Positions 1-5,621 of a stretch of 5,716 bases of DNA are shown piece after piece. How positions within the stretch are numbered: the first letter of the stretch is position 1; each line of letters opens with the position of its first letter. The notes below the pieces were generated by a model. It searched no databases. It was not told the origin of the DNA and was given only the letters and a program-made list of their open reading frames with translations. Origin of the DNA: CAYVMN01 sp964452575 (lineage in GTDB: Bacteria > Desulfobacterota > DSM-4660 > Desulfatiglandales > Desulfatiglandaceae); NCBI GenBank assembly GCA_964452575.1, contig CAYVMN010000245.1:1-5716 (forward strand). The letters run 5' to 3'. Position numbers and translations under genes: made by a program.

Positions 1-55
1 CAGAGGCTGTGAAGAATTTGGGTTACGTCCTTTGGAAAAAAGACCCTCGCGGTCC
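1..55 (+). repeat. Inverted repeat flanking the operon, left copy (truncated by window edge)
   Basis: Positions 1-55 equal the reverse complement of 5602-5656 at 53 of 55 positions; both differences are transitions (positions 35 and 50 here). Similarity stops sharply on the inner side after GGTCC. On the outer side the window begins inside the repeat, so its true length is unknown. It lies downstream of the last gene of the operon. It contains no coding potential that I can see. It could be a dispersed intergenic element, a terminal repeat of a mobile unit, or a repeat at which an assembly contig broke. Confidence 0.9.
36..55 (-). terminator. Possible weak rho-independent terminator of the operon
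   Basis: Read on the minus strand, GACC and GGTC form a 4-bp stem around a 5-nt loop, extended by a possible G-U pair and followed directly by six T. It lies about 85 nt after the TAA of the last gene, in the orientation needed to end the operon transcript. The stem is short, so termination would be weak. A second, AT-only inverted repeat (GTTTTT-TC-AAAAAC, 98-111) lies between the stop codon and this site and could add to the structure. The same hairpin is kept in the right repeat copy, where the differences fall outside the 4-bp stem. Confidence 0.35.
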
Positions 56-140
56 GTCATCTTACACCTCACTGTTTTCAAAGCGCTAAACTATTACGTT
101 TTTTCAAAAACCCTTCATAGGTGAACTGCTGCGAATGATC

Positions 141-1301
141 TTACCGGGGCTCTATGCCGTGTCTTTTCATAAGCTCGCTGATGATAATGAGCCTCTGGAT
201 CTGGTTTGTGCCGGCCCCGAATTCGATCCCCTTGATGTCCCGGTACATCCTTTCTATGGGGAACTCCCTGATGAATCCATAACCTCCGAATACCTGCAAG
301 GCCTTGCCAACGGCCCTGACCCCCGCCTCTGCACAGAAGAGCTTTGCGTAGGAGGCTTCGAGCCTCACCCTTTTCCCGGAATCGGCCATTGCTGCCGCCC
401 AGTATGCCAGGACCCTTCCTGCCTGTATTTCTGTGGCGACATCTGCCAGGATCTCCTGCATCATCTGGAAGCTGATTATGGGCGCCCCGAACTGGACCCT
501 TTCCGAGGCATACCTGAAGGCCAGATCAAAGGCCCCCTGGGCGACCCCTATGGGTGCGATGGAATAGACGATCCTTTCGCGGTCAAGCCCGCTCATCAGG
601 ACCCTGAGCCCCAGGTTTTCCTCGCCCAAGAGGTTTTCTGAAGGGACCTCACAGTCCTCAAAGATCAGCTCGCCGGTTGGAGAGCCCCGCACCCCCATCT
701 TTTTCAGGCTCCTGCCCCTCGAAAACCCAGGGGATTCCTTCTCCACGATAAATGCCGAAATTCCGCGCTGGCCTGCCTCGGGGTCTGTCTTTGCGTAAAC
801 TACTGCCACGTCGGCAATGGGGCCGTTGGTGATAAACATCTTGGTGCCGTTCAGTATGTATCTATCCCCCCGTTTCTCCGCCCTGGTCCGCATGGATAAT
901 GCATCTGAACCGGCCTCTGGTTCTGTTATGCAGATGGCACCGATCTTATTTCCCTGGATCAGGTCGGGCAGGTATTTGCGCCTCTGGTTTTCGTTGCCAT
1001 TCCTATAGATGTTTTCGGTGCACAGGATAGCGTGGGAGCCATAAGTATTGGCCGTTGAGACGCACCCCCTTGCCAGTTCCTCCATCACCAGGACGCAAGA
1101 GAGGAAGTCTGAACCGCTTCCTCCCCACTCCTCAGGTATGGAGATCCCGAAGAGCCCCATATCGGACATGGCCCTGAAGTTCTCTTTGGGAAACCGCTCC
1201 TCTTCATCGATCAGGGGGGCCAGTGGGATGACCTCATTATCCACGAACCTGGCAACAGTCTCTTTGAGCATCTTGTGCTCCGGTCTCAGCTCAAAGTCCA
1301 T
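141..1301 (-). CDS. Isovaleryl-CoA-dehydrogenase-like acyl-CoA dehydrogenase
   Basis: FAD flavoenzyme of 386 residues, the usual family length, expected to oxidise a short or branched acyl-CoA to the 2-enoyl-CoA and pass electrons to ETF in the cytoplasm. The order is helical N-terminal domain, middle beta domain with TEPEAGSD (126-133) and FITNG (156-160), and C-terminal helical domain with RVQFG (268-272) and GGYGF (339-343). The canonical medium-chain catalytic Glu position is Ala363 within FGAGT. The alternative glutamate used by isovaleryl- and long-chain enzymes is present as Glu242 in GLDRER. The GAGT motif is also isovaleryl-CoA-dehydrogenase-like. The ATG at 1301 is chosen because GGAGGAGGGG lies five bases upstream; the frame is open further upstream, to an ATG at 1445, but that stretch overlaps the previous gene and has no family similarity. 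It is the last gene of the operon, 55 nt after the biotinyl gene. The exact substrate is uncertain. Confidence 0.93.
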   Translation of the reverse strand: MDFELRPEHKMLKETVARFVDNEVIPLAPLIDEEERFPKENFRAMSDMGLFGISIPEEWGGSGSDFLSCVLVMEELARGCVSTANTYGSHAILCTENIYRNGNENQRRKYLPDLIQGNKIGAICITEPEAGSDALSMRTRAEKRGDRYILNGTKMFITNGPIADVAVVYAKTDPEAGQRGISAFIVEKESPGFSRGRSLKKMGVRGSPTGELIFEDCEVPSENLLGEENLGLRVLMSGLDRERIVYSIAPIGVAQGAFDLAFRYASERVQFGAPIISFQMMQEILADVATEIQAGRVLAYWAAAMADSGKRVRLEASYAKLFCAEAGVRAVGKALQVFGGYGFIREFPIERMYRDIKGIEFGAGTNQIQRLIIISELMKRHGIEPR

Positions 1302-1322
1302 CGTGTCCCCTCCTCCGACAAT

Positions 1323-1336
1323 AGGCCTACTGGCCT
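1323..1336 (-). repeat. Small intergenic hairpin before the last gene
   Basis: AGGCC and GGCCT form a perfect 5-bp stem around a 4-nt loop in the 55-nt spacer between the biotinyl gene and the last dehydrogenase gene. No T run follows on the minus strand, so it is not a terminator. It may be an mRNA-stability structure or chance. Confidence 0.25.
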
Positions 1337-1356
1337 CTCCCCACTTTCCATGGCCA

Positions 1357-1626
1357 TTACCTTGATCCGGCTTCGATAACAAACATAAGGTCATCATCTT
1401 TGAGGGTAGATTCGTTTTGGGCCACGATCTCCAGTATCCTGCCATCTGTCGGGGACTTGATCTTTTGAAATACCTTCATGGTCTCCAGCAGCGCCAGTAT
1501 CTGCTTTTTTTTGACCAGGTCCCCTATGTTTACGTAAGGCGGTTGATCGGGTGCAGGGCTTCTGTAGAATACTCCTGACATGGGGGCCCTTACTTCAACC
1601 CTCTTGTCTTGACCGGTTTCAGCCAT
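1357..1626 (-). CDS. Stand-alone biotinyl-domain protein (biotin carboxyl carrier-like)
   Basis: An 89-residue protein consisting almost only of a biotin/lipoyl attachment domain. The hammerhead begins at RAPMSGVFYRSPAPDQPP (13-30), which resembles the AccB carrier including its Ser-Pro-rich thumb. The modified lysine is Lys51 in LETMKVF; the Met-Lys pair favours biotin over lipoate, whose site is usually Asp-Lys, although the usual EAMKM is changed at two positions. AccB proteins are about 150 residues; here the N-terminal extension is absent. The ATG at 1626 is chosen for the AAAGGGG upstream and because the 15 residues from an earlier ATG at 1671 look non-domain. No biotin carboxylase or carboxyltransferase is encoded in this window, so partners must lie elsewhere. 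A role as carboxyl carrier for an acyl-CoA carboxylase is inferred. Confidence 0.85.
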   Translation of the reverse strand: MAETGQDKRVEVRAPMSGVFYRSPAPDQPPYVNIGDLVKKKQILALLETMKVFQKIKSPTDGRILEIVAQNESTLKDDDLMFVIEAGSR

Positions 1627-1649
1627 GTTTACACCCCTTTCTCGGTTCA

Positions 1650-1663
1650 GCCACAGCGGTGGC
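1650..1663 (-). repeat. Small intergenic hairpin before the biotinyl gene
   Basis: GCCAC and GTGGC form a 5-bp stem with a 4-nt loop in the 59-nt spacer between the BKACE stop codon and the biotinyl gene start. No T run follows. It lies upstream of the biotinyl gene's ribosome binding site and does not cover it. Confidence 0.25.
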
Positions 1664-1685
1664 CGTGGCAATCAAGCTACAGTAA

Positions 1686-2555
1686 TCATCGAGCCCTCAG
1701 GCCGAGGATCTCTCGAGCCTCGGCGGCGCTTGCGATCTCACGTCCCACTTCTCGAACGATCTTGACCAACGCGTCAACGAGCTGGCCGTTGTCCACGGCC
1801 TTCTCGCCACCTGGGAGATAGAAGGTGTCTTCAAGGCCGGTCCTGACGTTCCCGCCCAGTTCGACGCATCTTCTGTGGAGGTCCCATATCTCGCTTCGAC
1901 CTACGGCGATGACCTGGTAGTGGCTATCGGCCGGCATCTCCTTTACAAGGAGGGGGAGCCATTCCGGCTTGGCCGGCATGCCGCTGGCAACTCCCATCAC
2001 CAGGGAGATATGGGCAGGACCATCAAACATGCCGTTGCGCTTGTAGAGCCCAACGCTCCTGACGATGCCCGAGTCGAAGCACTCAAACTCCGGGACCACT
2101 CCATTTTTCCTCATGACGTCAAGGAACCCCTTGACCTTCTCTACTGGATTGTCAAATAGGGTAGGGGGCCAGGCCCAGTCCCCACTCTCCCTTAGTTTCA
2201 AGTAATTTAGGGAGCCTGCGTTGCACGCGGCCATTTCAGGCCTGAACTTCTCGAGGCAGGCCAGCGGGCCAGATATATCCGGGCCGATCACCCCTGTGCT
2301 CATACAGACAACGATTTCCGGGACCCGAGCCCGGACTGCATCAAGAATATCCCCTACTGTTTGGAGATCCCACGTGGGGAGGTGCCCCATCCCCTTTGCC
2401 TGGTTCCTGAAGTGACAGTGGACAATACTCGCCCCGGCATTGAAGGCCTGTTCAGCATGATCCGCCATCTCCTCCGGGGTGACCGGCACATTGTGGACCG
2501 CCGGATCGGTGAGTACCCCGGTAAGGGCACACGTGATTACTGCCTTTGAACTCAT
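1686..2555 (-). CDS. Beta-keto acid cleavage enzyme (BKACE, DUF849 family)
   Basis: A 289-residue TIM-barrel enzyme of the BKACE family, whose founding member is 3-keto-5-aminohexanoate cleavage enzyme (Kce) of lysine fermentation. The family reaction is a zinc-dependent retro-Claisen exchange: beta-keto acid plus acetyl-CoA gives acetoacetate plus an acyl-CoA. His46 and His48 of VHCHFR, and Glu242 in NVRTGLED, match the zinc ligands; Arg238 and Asp243 of the same motif, and Ser86 in CMSTG, match known active-site positions. Length is normal. The start at 2555 is chosen because GGAGGGGGAA directly precedes it; ATGs at 2567 and 2591 would place coding sequence over this ribosome binding site. 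From memory of Kce, a Glu near residue 14 binds the substrate amine; here residue 14 is Val, which would argue against an amino substrate, but this rests on my unaided alignment. The substrate is unknown. Confidence 0.92.
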   Translation of the reverse strand: MSSKAVITCALTGVLTDPAVHNVPVTPEEMADHAEQAFNAGASIVHCHFRNQAKGMGHLPTWDLQTVGDILDAVRARVPEIVVCMSTGVIGPDISGPLACLEKFRPEMAACNAGSLNYLKLRESGDWAWPPTLFDNPVEKVKGFLDVMRKNGVVPEFECFDSGIVRSVGLYKRNGMFDGPAHISLVMGVASGMPAKPEWLPLLVKEMPADSHYQVIAVGRSEIWDLHRRCVELGGNVRTGLEDTFYLPGGEKAVDNGQLVDALVKIVREVGREIASAAEAREILGLRAR

Positions 2556-2601
2556 TTCCCCCTCCATCCTAATGCAGGCCTTCGGCCGCAACCAAAGCAG
2601 G

Positions 2602-2629
2602 GGCCGGTGTTCAGTGGCCAGTGTTCAGT
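2602..2629. repeat. Two tandem 14-bp units in the BKACE-crotonase spacer
   Basis: GGCCGGTGTTCAGT (2602-2615) is followed directly by GGCCAGTGTTCAGT (2616-2629), differing at one base. It lies in the 120-bp spacer between the crotonase-family gene and the BKACE gene, upstream of the BKACE ribosome binding site. The unit is not a recognisable promoter or terminator. Confidence 0.8.
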
Positions 2630-2641
2630 AAACCCCAGACC

Positions 2642-2662
2642 CTGAAACCCGAAACCTGAAAC
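2642..2662. repeat. Three tandem 7-bp CYGAAAC units
   Basis: CTGAAAC, CCGAAAC and CTGAAAC run head to tail, 12 bases after the 14-bp tandem pair and just downstream of the crotonase-family stop codon. The two arrays together look like a low-complexity spacer element. I recall similar TGAAAC/GTTCAGT-rich spacers in deltaproteobacterial genomes but cannot verify this here. Confidence 0.75.
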
Positions 2663-2675
2663 CTTTGAATATGGG

Positions 2676-3455
2676 CTACTTACCCTTCAGCTTCCCTCGC
2701 AGTTCCAGGAACGACCTAACCCTATCTTTATGCTCCCGGGTCTGAAGCATGATGGTTTGATAGGCAGACTCCCACTCAAGGACTTCACTGAGGGACCTGT
2801 CAAGGCTTTCCTCGAGGCCCTTTTTTATCAATGACATTGGTACAAACGGTCTTTGCGAGAGTGTAAGGGCAAGGTTAAAGACCTCTTGATCCAATTCATC
2901 ATCCGGCACTGATTTGTAGATCAGGCCGATGGATGCCGCTGCCTTACCGTCAATCTCATCCCCAAGGAGCGCCAGTTCCCTTGCCTTCACAAGCCCCACC
3001 AGTCTTGGGAGAAAATAGGTGCCCCCTCCGTCAAGGATTAACCCGATATGTATGAAGTTTTCCTGGAACCTGGCTTCATGGGAGGCGATCACAAAGTCTC
3101 CTGACAGGGCCAGATTTGCCCCCCCGCCGACCGCCGCGCCCCTCAGCTTGGTAATTACAGGCTGGGGGATTTCGCGCAATTTTCTTATCAAGCCACTAAA
3201 GAGGTTAATGCCCTCAAGCCATTCGGGGGCGTTTGTTTCTTCGAGGAAGAGGGAGATGTCTGCGCCTGAACAGAAGTTTCCGCCTGCCCCTTCCATGACC
3301 ACTACCCGTGTCTCTTTGTCCGACGAGAGGCCGTTCAATAGGTCATGAAGCTCAGTGATCATTTCAGAGTTCAGGGCGTTTAACACCTCGGGGCGGTATA
3401 AGGTCACCGTAACTATTTGCCCGTCCCTTTCTACTTTTATGGCTCTGTAGGTCAT
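2676..3455 (-). CDS. PaaG-like enoyl-CoA hydratase/isomerase family protein
   Basis: A crotonase-fold protein of 259 residues, the normal length. The CoA/oxyanion-hole motifs are CSGADIS (62-68, Ala65) and GAAVGGGANLAL (106-117, Gly111). The two glutamates of classical enoyl-CoA hydratase are missing: Asn114 and Phe134 occupy those positions. The stretch around GLILDGGGTYFLPRLVG (138-154) closely resembles PaaG, and its Asp142 matches the isomerase catalytic Asp. An enoyl-CoA isomerase or ring-isomerase role is therefore more likely than hydration; Glu132 could be an alternative acid/base. The ATG at 3455 has GGAGGAG seven bases upstream. It lies between the broken dehydrogenase pair and the BKACE gene on the same strand, with a 124-nt upstream spacer in which I see no clear motif. 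Family assignment is firm; the reaction is inferred. Confidence 0.9.
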   Translation of the reverse strand: MTYRAIKVERDGQIVTVTLYRPEVLNALNSEMITELHDLLNGLSSDKETRVVVMEGAGGNFCSGADISLFLEETNAPEWLEGINLFSGLIRKLREIPQPVITKLRGAAVGGGANLALSGDFVIASHEARFQENFIHIGLILDGGGTYFLPRLVGLVKARELALLGDEIDGKAAASIGLIYKSVPDDELDQEVFNLALTLSQRPFVPMSLIKKGLEESLDRSLSEVLEWESAYQTIMLQTREHKDRVRSFLELRGKLKGK

Positions 3456-3579
3456 GTTTAAGCTCCTCCACTCGCGGATGGCATTACAGGCTCAGGGAGA
3501 CAAGAATCGATAGCTATTAGGTGAGCGGTAAGGCTTGTTAGTAAATATCACTTATTATGTCAAGGATCTTCCTCTGCTG

Positions 3580-3972
3580 CTATATCCCCATCTTATCCGC
3601 CACCAATGAGCGATGAAACCGGGAGTCACCAAAGGTTAGTTCCGCCTCTTTGGCATGCCTGTAGAATAGGTGCAAATCATACTCCTCCGTAAACCCCATT
3701 GCTCCATGGATTTGATGGGCGATCCATGTGGTCTTCTTATATGCCTCATTGCACCATGCCTTGGCCATAGCAATTTCTTTATCGCAGGGATCGTCTTGGC
3801 TGCAAAGCGATGCCGCCTGATACGCGATTAACCGGGTCGTCTCAAGATGGGTAGCCATATCAACGCAATAATGCTGTATGATCTGGAAGCTGCCTATAGG
3901 CCGGCCAAACTGTTGGCGTGCCTTGACATAGTGGATCGTCATATCAAGCACGCGCCTCAACCCACCCAGCAT
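3580..3972 (-). pseudogene. Acyl-CoA dehydrogenase, C-terminal remnant of the second (deleted) gene
   Basis: The 130-residue open stretch is the C-terminal helical domain of an acyl-CoA dehydrogenase: MLGGLRRVLDM, then ARQQFGRPIG, then IHGAMGFTEEYDLH and a typical end. Family similarity continues in frame upstream of the ATG (a Leu-Arg-Lys-Ile-Trp-Pro-Lys-Ala stretch back to about 4015), so the ATG at 3972 is internal to the former gene. Neither catalytic Glu position is filled: Phe aligns with the canonical site (LTFGD) and Ala with the isovaleryl-type site. Such a chain would suit a non-catalytic subunit of a heteromeric dehydrogenase, like the paired FadE proteins of steroid degradation. 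It belongs with the N-terminal piece at 4014-4355; the middle FAD-binding beta domain between them is absent and the frame differs. Confidence 0.85.
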
Positions 3973-4013
3973 TTCTCCGCATTTCAGGACTACGGCTTTG
4001 GGCCAGATTTTTC

Positions 4014-4355
4014 TCAGGAGGGTAGATACTCGTGCTTCAGGCCCTCATCTCCCGCCTCGCGTATAAGCATACCGGATAGCACGGCACTGGTAAAAAAAGG
4101 GCTCGGCAAGATCGCTGCCCCTATTTCTTCAAACACGATGAATAGGTCCAGGAAACTCAGCCCGCTTCCGCCGTATTTCTCATCGTAAACCAATCCCAGC
4201 CAACCCAGCTCACACAACTGTTTCCAGAGGCCTGTTGAAAACCCATTCTCGTCTTTGATCCATTCTCTCAACTTCGAAAATGAGCATTCCTTGGCCAAGA
4301 ACTTTGCAAACGACTGTCGAAGCATCTCCTGATCTGAAGAAAAACCGAACTCCAT
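4014..4355 (-). pseudogene. Acyl-CoA dehydrogenase, N-terminal remnant of the second (deleted) gene
   Basis: A 113-residue stretch, starting MEFGFSSDQEM and containing GWLGLVYDEKYGGSGLS (51-67), is the N-terminal helical domain of an acyl-CoA dehydrogenase. It stops at TGA just after KHEYLPS, the point where family members enter the middle beta domain. The ATG at 4355 is supported by an AGGGGG ribosome binding site and sits 11 nt after the upstream gene's TAG, suggesting translational coupling. An upstream in-frame extension to 4496 overlaps that gene and is not family-like. A full gene would be near 380 codons; by comparison with the 386-residue dehydrogenase at 141-1301, about 120 codons are missing at the junction (around 4005-4025). 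As written the product could not bind FAD normally. Confidence 0.85.
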
Positions 4356-4366
4356 TTTTTCGCCCC

Positions 4367-4945
4367 CTATGATCTTGGCAATTCCAATCCTCTGTTGGCA
4401 ACGATGTTTTTCAAAATCTCTACCGTTCCCCCCTGCAATGTGTAACTCGGGCCCCAGAGGTAACAACTCGCCAAGTCCACACCCAACGGAGCCCACCGGG
4501 TGCCTTTCTTAATGAGGCTGGCAGGGCCGATGATTCTTGTGGCAAGGTCATTGAGCCGCTGTTCGTATCCAGTGCAGAAGGCCTTGCAGAGCGCCGCCTC
4601 GGTCGTAGGTTTCCTCCCCTGGTCAATTATCCAGGCAGTATGATAACAGAGAAGTCTGCCCACGTTATATTCGATCTCCATCTGTGCCATTTCGTCCCTG
4701 GCCCAGGAGGAGGATGTCTCTTTCACGTAACGGAGCAGCTGTTCATATATCGGGTAGTTCTGCGTGAGTCTTTCGATTCCAGATCTCTCATAATCAACCT
4801 GAGCCATGATCTGTTTAAACCCGGCGTTTTCTCTTCCTACCAGGTATTTCTTGTGTATTTTCACATCGTCAAAAAAGACCTCATTGAAAGAGTGCTCACC
4901 CGCCATATTGATGATGGGTCTCACAGTGACACCTGGAGATTTCAT
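4367..4945 (-). CDS. Acyl-CoA dehydrogenase, C-terminal half of a frameshifted gene
   Basis: This 192-residue frame continues the protein that starts at 5528: end of the middle domain (GVTVRPI, FNEVFFDDVKI), then the C-terminal helical domain, ending GGTVEILKNIVANRGLELPR. There is no ribosome binding site before the ATG at 4945, and removing one C from the C8 run at 4975-4982 joins both halves into a seamless 386-residue enzyme. In the joined protein the canonical catalytic Glu position is Gln365 (LQGGT), while Glu247 in DYERSG lies at the isovaleryl-type catalytic position. The substrate is unknown. It is followed 11 nt later by a second dehydrogenase gene; the two resemble paired subunits of heteromeric (alpha2beta2) acyl-CoA dehydrogenases, with this one the likely catalytic chain. 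Confidence 0.88.
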   Translation of the reverse strand: MKSPGVTVRPIINMAGEHSFNEVFFDDVKIHKKYLVGRENAGFKQIMAQVDYERSGIERLTQNYPIYEQLLRYVKETSSSWARDEMAQMEIEYNVGRLLCYHTAWIIDQGRKPTTEAALCKAFCTGYEQRLNDLATRIIGPASLIKKGTRWAPLGVDLASCYLWGPSYTLQGGTVEILKNIVANRGLELPRS

Positions 4946-4946
4946 G

Positions 4947-5528
4947 TCAACGATAAATTCGGTGCACGTCTGATGGGGGGGGTATTGACTTGTCCAGATG
5001 GGTTTTTGCCAATACCCACCCGTAGTCAGCCAGATGGGCCTCAGAGGTCCAGACCTTCTGGCCGTTAATGATATAGTAATCCCCGCTCTTCCTGGCCGAG
5101 GTGGATACGGCTACCAGATCAGAGCCCGCATTCGGTTCACTGAAAAGAAGGCAAAACATGACACCTTCATCCGCCCGGACGATCCTAGGAAGAAAGAACT
5201 CCTTCTGCCACTCTGATCCAAACTCCATCAGGGCCGGACCAACCTGACGTTCAGCCAAAAAGTGGTACCCCACCGGTGCCTGGACCCTGAAAAGCTCTTC
5301 ATACAAGATCATTTTGTCCACATAGCCGCGGCCCTGTCCGCCGTATTCTTTGGGCCAGGTCAGCCCGATCCAGCCTTTTTTCGCCATTTTCCGGGAGAAC
5401 TCAATGGACCGTTCCGCTACAAGACCTCTGCTGTTAACGGAAAATGACCGTGGAGCAAGTTCTGAATTGACGAATTCGCGAACTTCCTGACGGAATTCTT
5501 CTTGCTCTCTGTTGAACCTAAAATCCAT
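4947..5528 (-). CDS. Acyl-CoA dehydrogenase, N-terminal half of a frameshifted gene
   Basis: This is the first gene of the operon. The 193-residue frame holds the N-terminal helical domain (GWIGLTWPKEYGGQG, 52-66) and most of the middle FAD/substrate domain (FSEPNAGSD, 129-137; VWTSEAHLADYGWVLAKT, 159-176). After Ile182 the reading runs through a C8 tract into a non-family tail of about 10 residues and a TGA. With C7 instead, the frame reads IPPHQTCTEFIVDMKSPG and joins the piece at 4367-4945. The ATG at 5528 has AGGAG seven bases upstream. The leader before it contains a direct repeat, a palindrome and the right copy of the flanking inverted repeat. Whether the extra C is real or a sequencing error cannot be told from one sequence. 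Confidence 0.9.
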   Translation of the reverse strand: MDFRFNREQEEFRQEVREFVNSELAPRSFSVNSRGLVAERSIEFSRKMAKKGWIGLTWPKEYGGQGRGYVDKMILYEELFRVQAPVGYHFLAERQVGPALMEFGSEWQKEFFLPRIVRADEGVMFCLLFSEPNAGSDLVAVSTSARKSGDYYIINGQKVWTSEAHLADYGWVLAKTHLDKSIPPPSDVHRIYR

Positions 5529-5552
5529 CTTTTGACTCCTGATTAAAACGTC

Positions 5553-5577
5553 TGTAACATTCTAGAGTTTTGTAACA
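5553..5577. promoter_or_regulatory. Candidate operator: direct TGTAACA repeats in the operon leader
   Basis: TGTAACA occurs at 5553-5559 and again at 5571-5577, an 18-bp period, with the palindrome TCTAGA between them. It lies 25-50 bases upstream of the first start codon in an AT-richer stretch, which is where a promoter or regulator site would be expected. No convincing -35/-10 pair is visible, so this is only a candidate. Confidence 0.3.
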
Positions 5578-5584
5578 AAGGCAG

Positions 5585-5599
5585 CCTCCGGTCCGGAGG
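5585..5599. repeat. Perfect 7-bp palindrome in the leader
   Basis: CCTCCGG and CCGGAGG flank a single T, next to the inner edge of the right flanking repeat. The GGTCC at 5590-5594 could alternatively pair with GGACC at 5602-5606, and that GGACC also overlaps the repeat's own hairpin, so several mutually exclusive folds are possible in the operon leader RNA. It may instead be a protein-binding site. Confidence 0.5.
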
Positions 5600-5601
5600 G
5601 A

Positions 5602-5621
5602 GGACCACGAGGGTCTTTTTT
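5602..5621 (+). terminator. Outward-facing hairpin plus T run in the right repeat
   Basis: On the plus strand, GACC and GGTC form a 4-bp stem around a 5-nt loop, followed by six T. This is the mirror image of the left copy and faces away from the operon. No plus-strand gene precedes it here, so any role would be in ending antisense or read-through transcription. Confidence 0.25.

Noticed and set aside
113..121. CTTCATAGG shared with the last nine bases of the window (5708-5716)
   Set aside because: It could be read as a direct repeat or target-site duplication, but nine bases is within chance for this length, and the positions are not at the repeat edges.
135..641. 168-codon plus-strand open frame at the left end
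   Set aside because: It lies wholly antisense to the well-supported isovaleryl-type dehydrogenase gene, is Pro/Cys/His-rich with no recognisable domain, and has no clear ribosome binding site.
4210..4626. Two additional minus-strand open frames (4210-4401 and 4420-4626)
   Set aside because: They overlap the two dehydrogenase genes in wrong frames and show no family motifs.
4640..5068. 142-codon plus-strand open frame
   Set aside because: It is antisense to both halves of the first dehydrogenase gene; the minus-strand frames match the family over their length, so this is a shadow.
5541..5580. Sigma-70 type promoter for the operon
   Set aside because: A TTGTTA-like box can be found on the minus strand, but the matching -10 (TACAGA) is poor, so no promoter was called.
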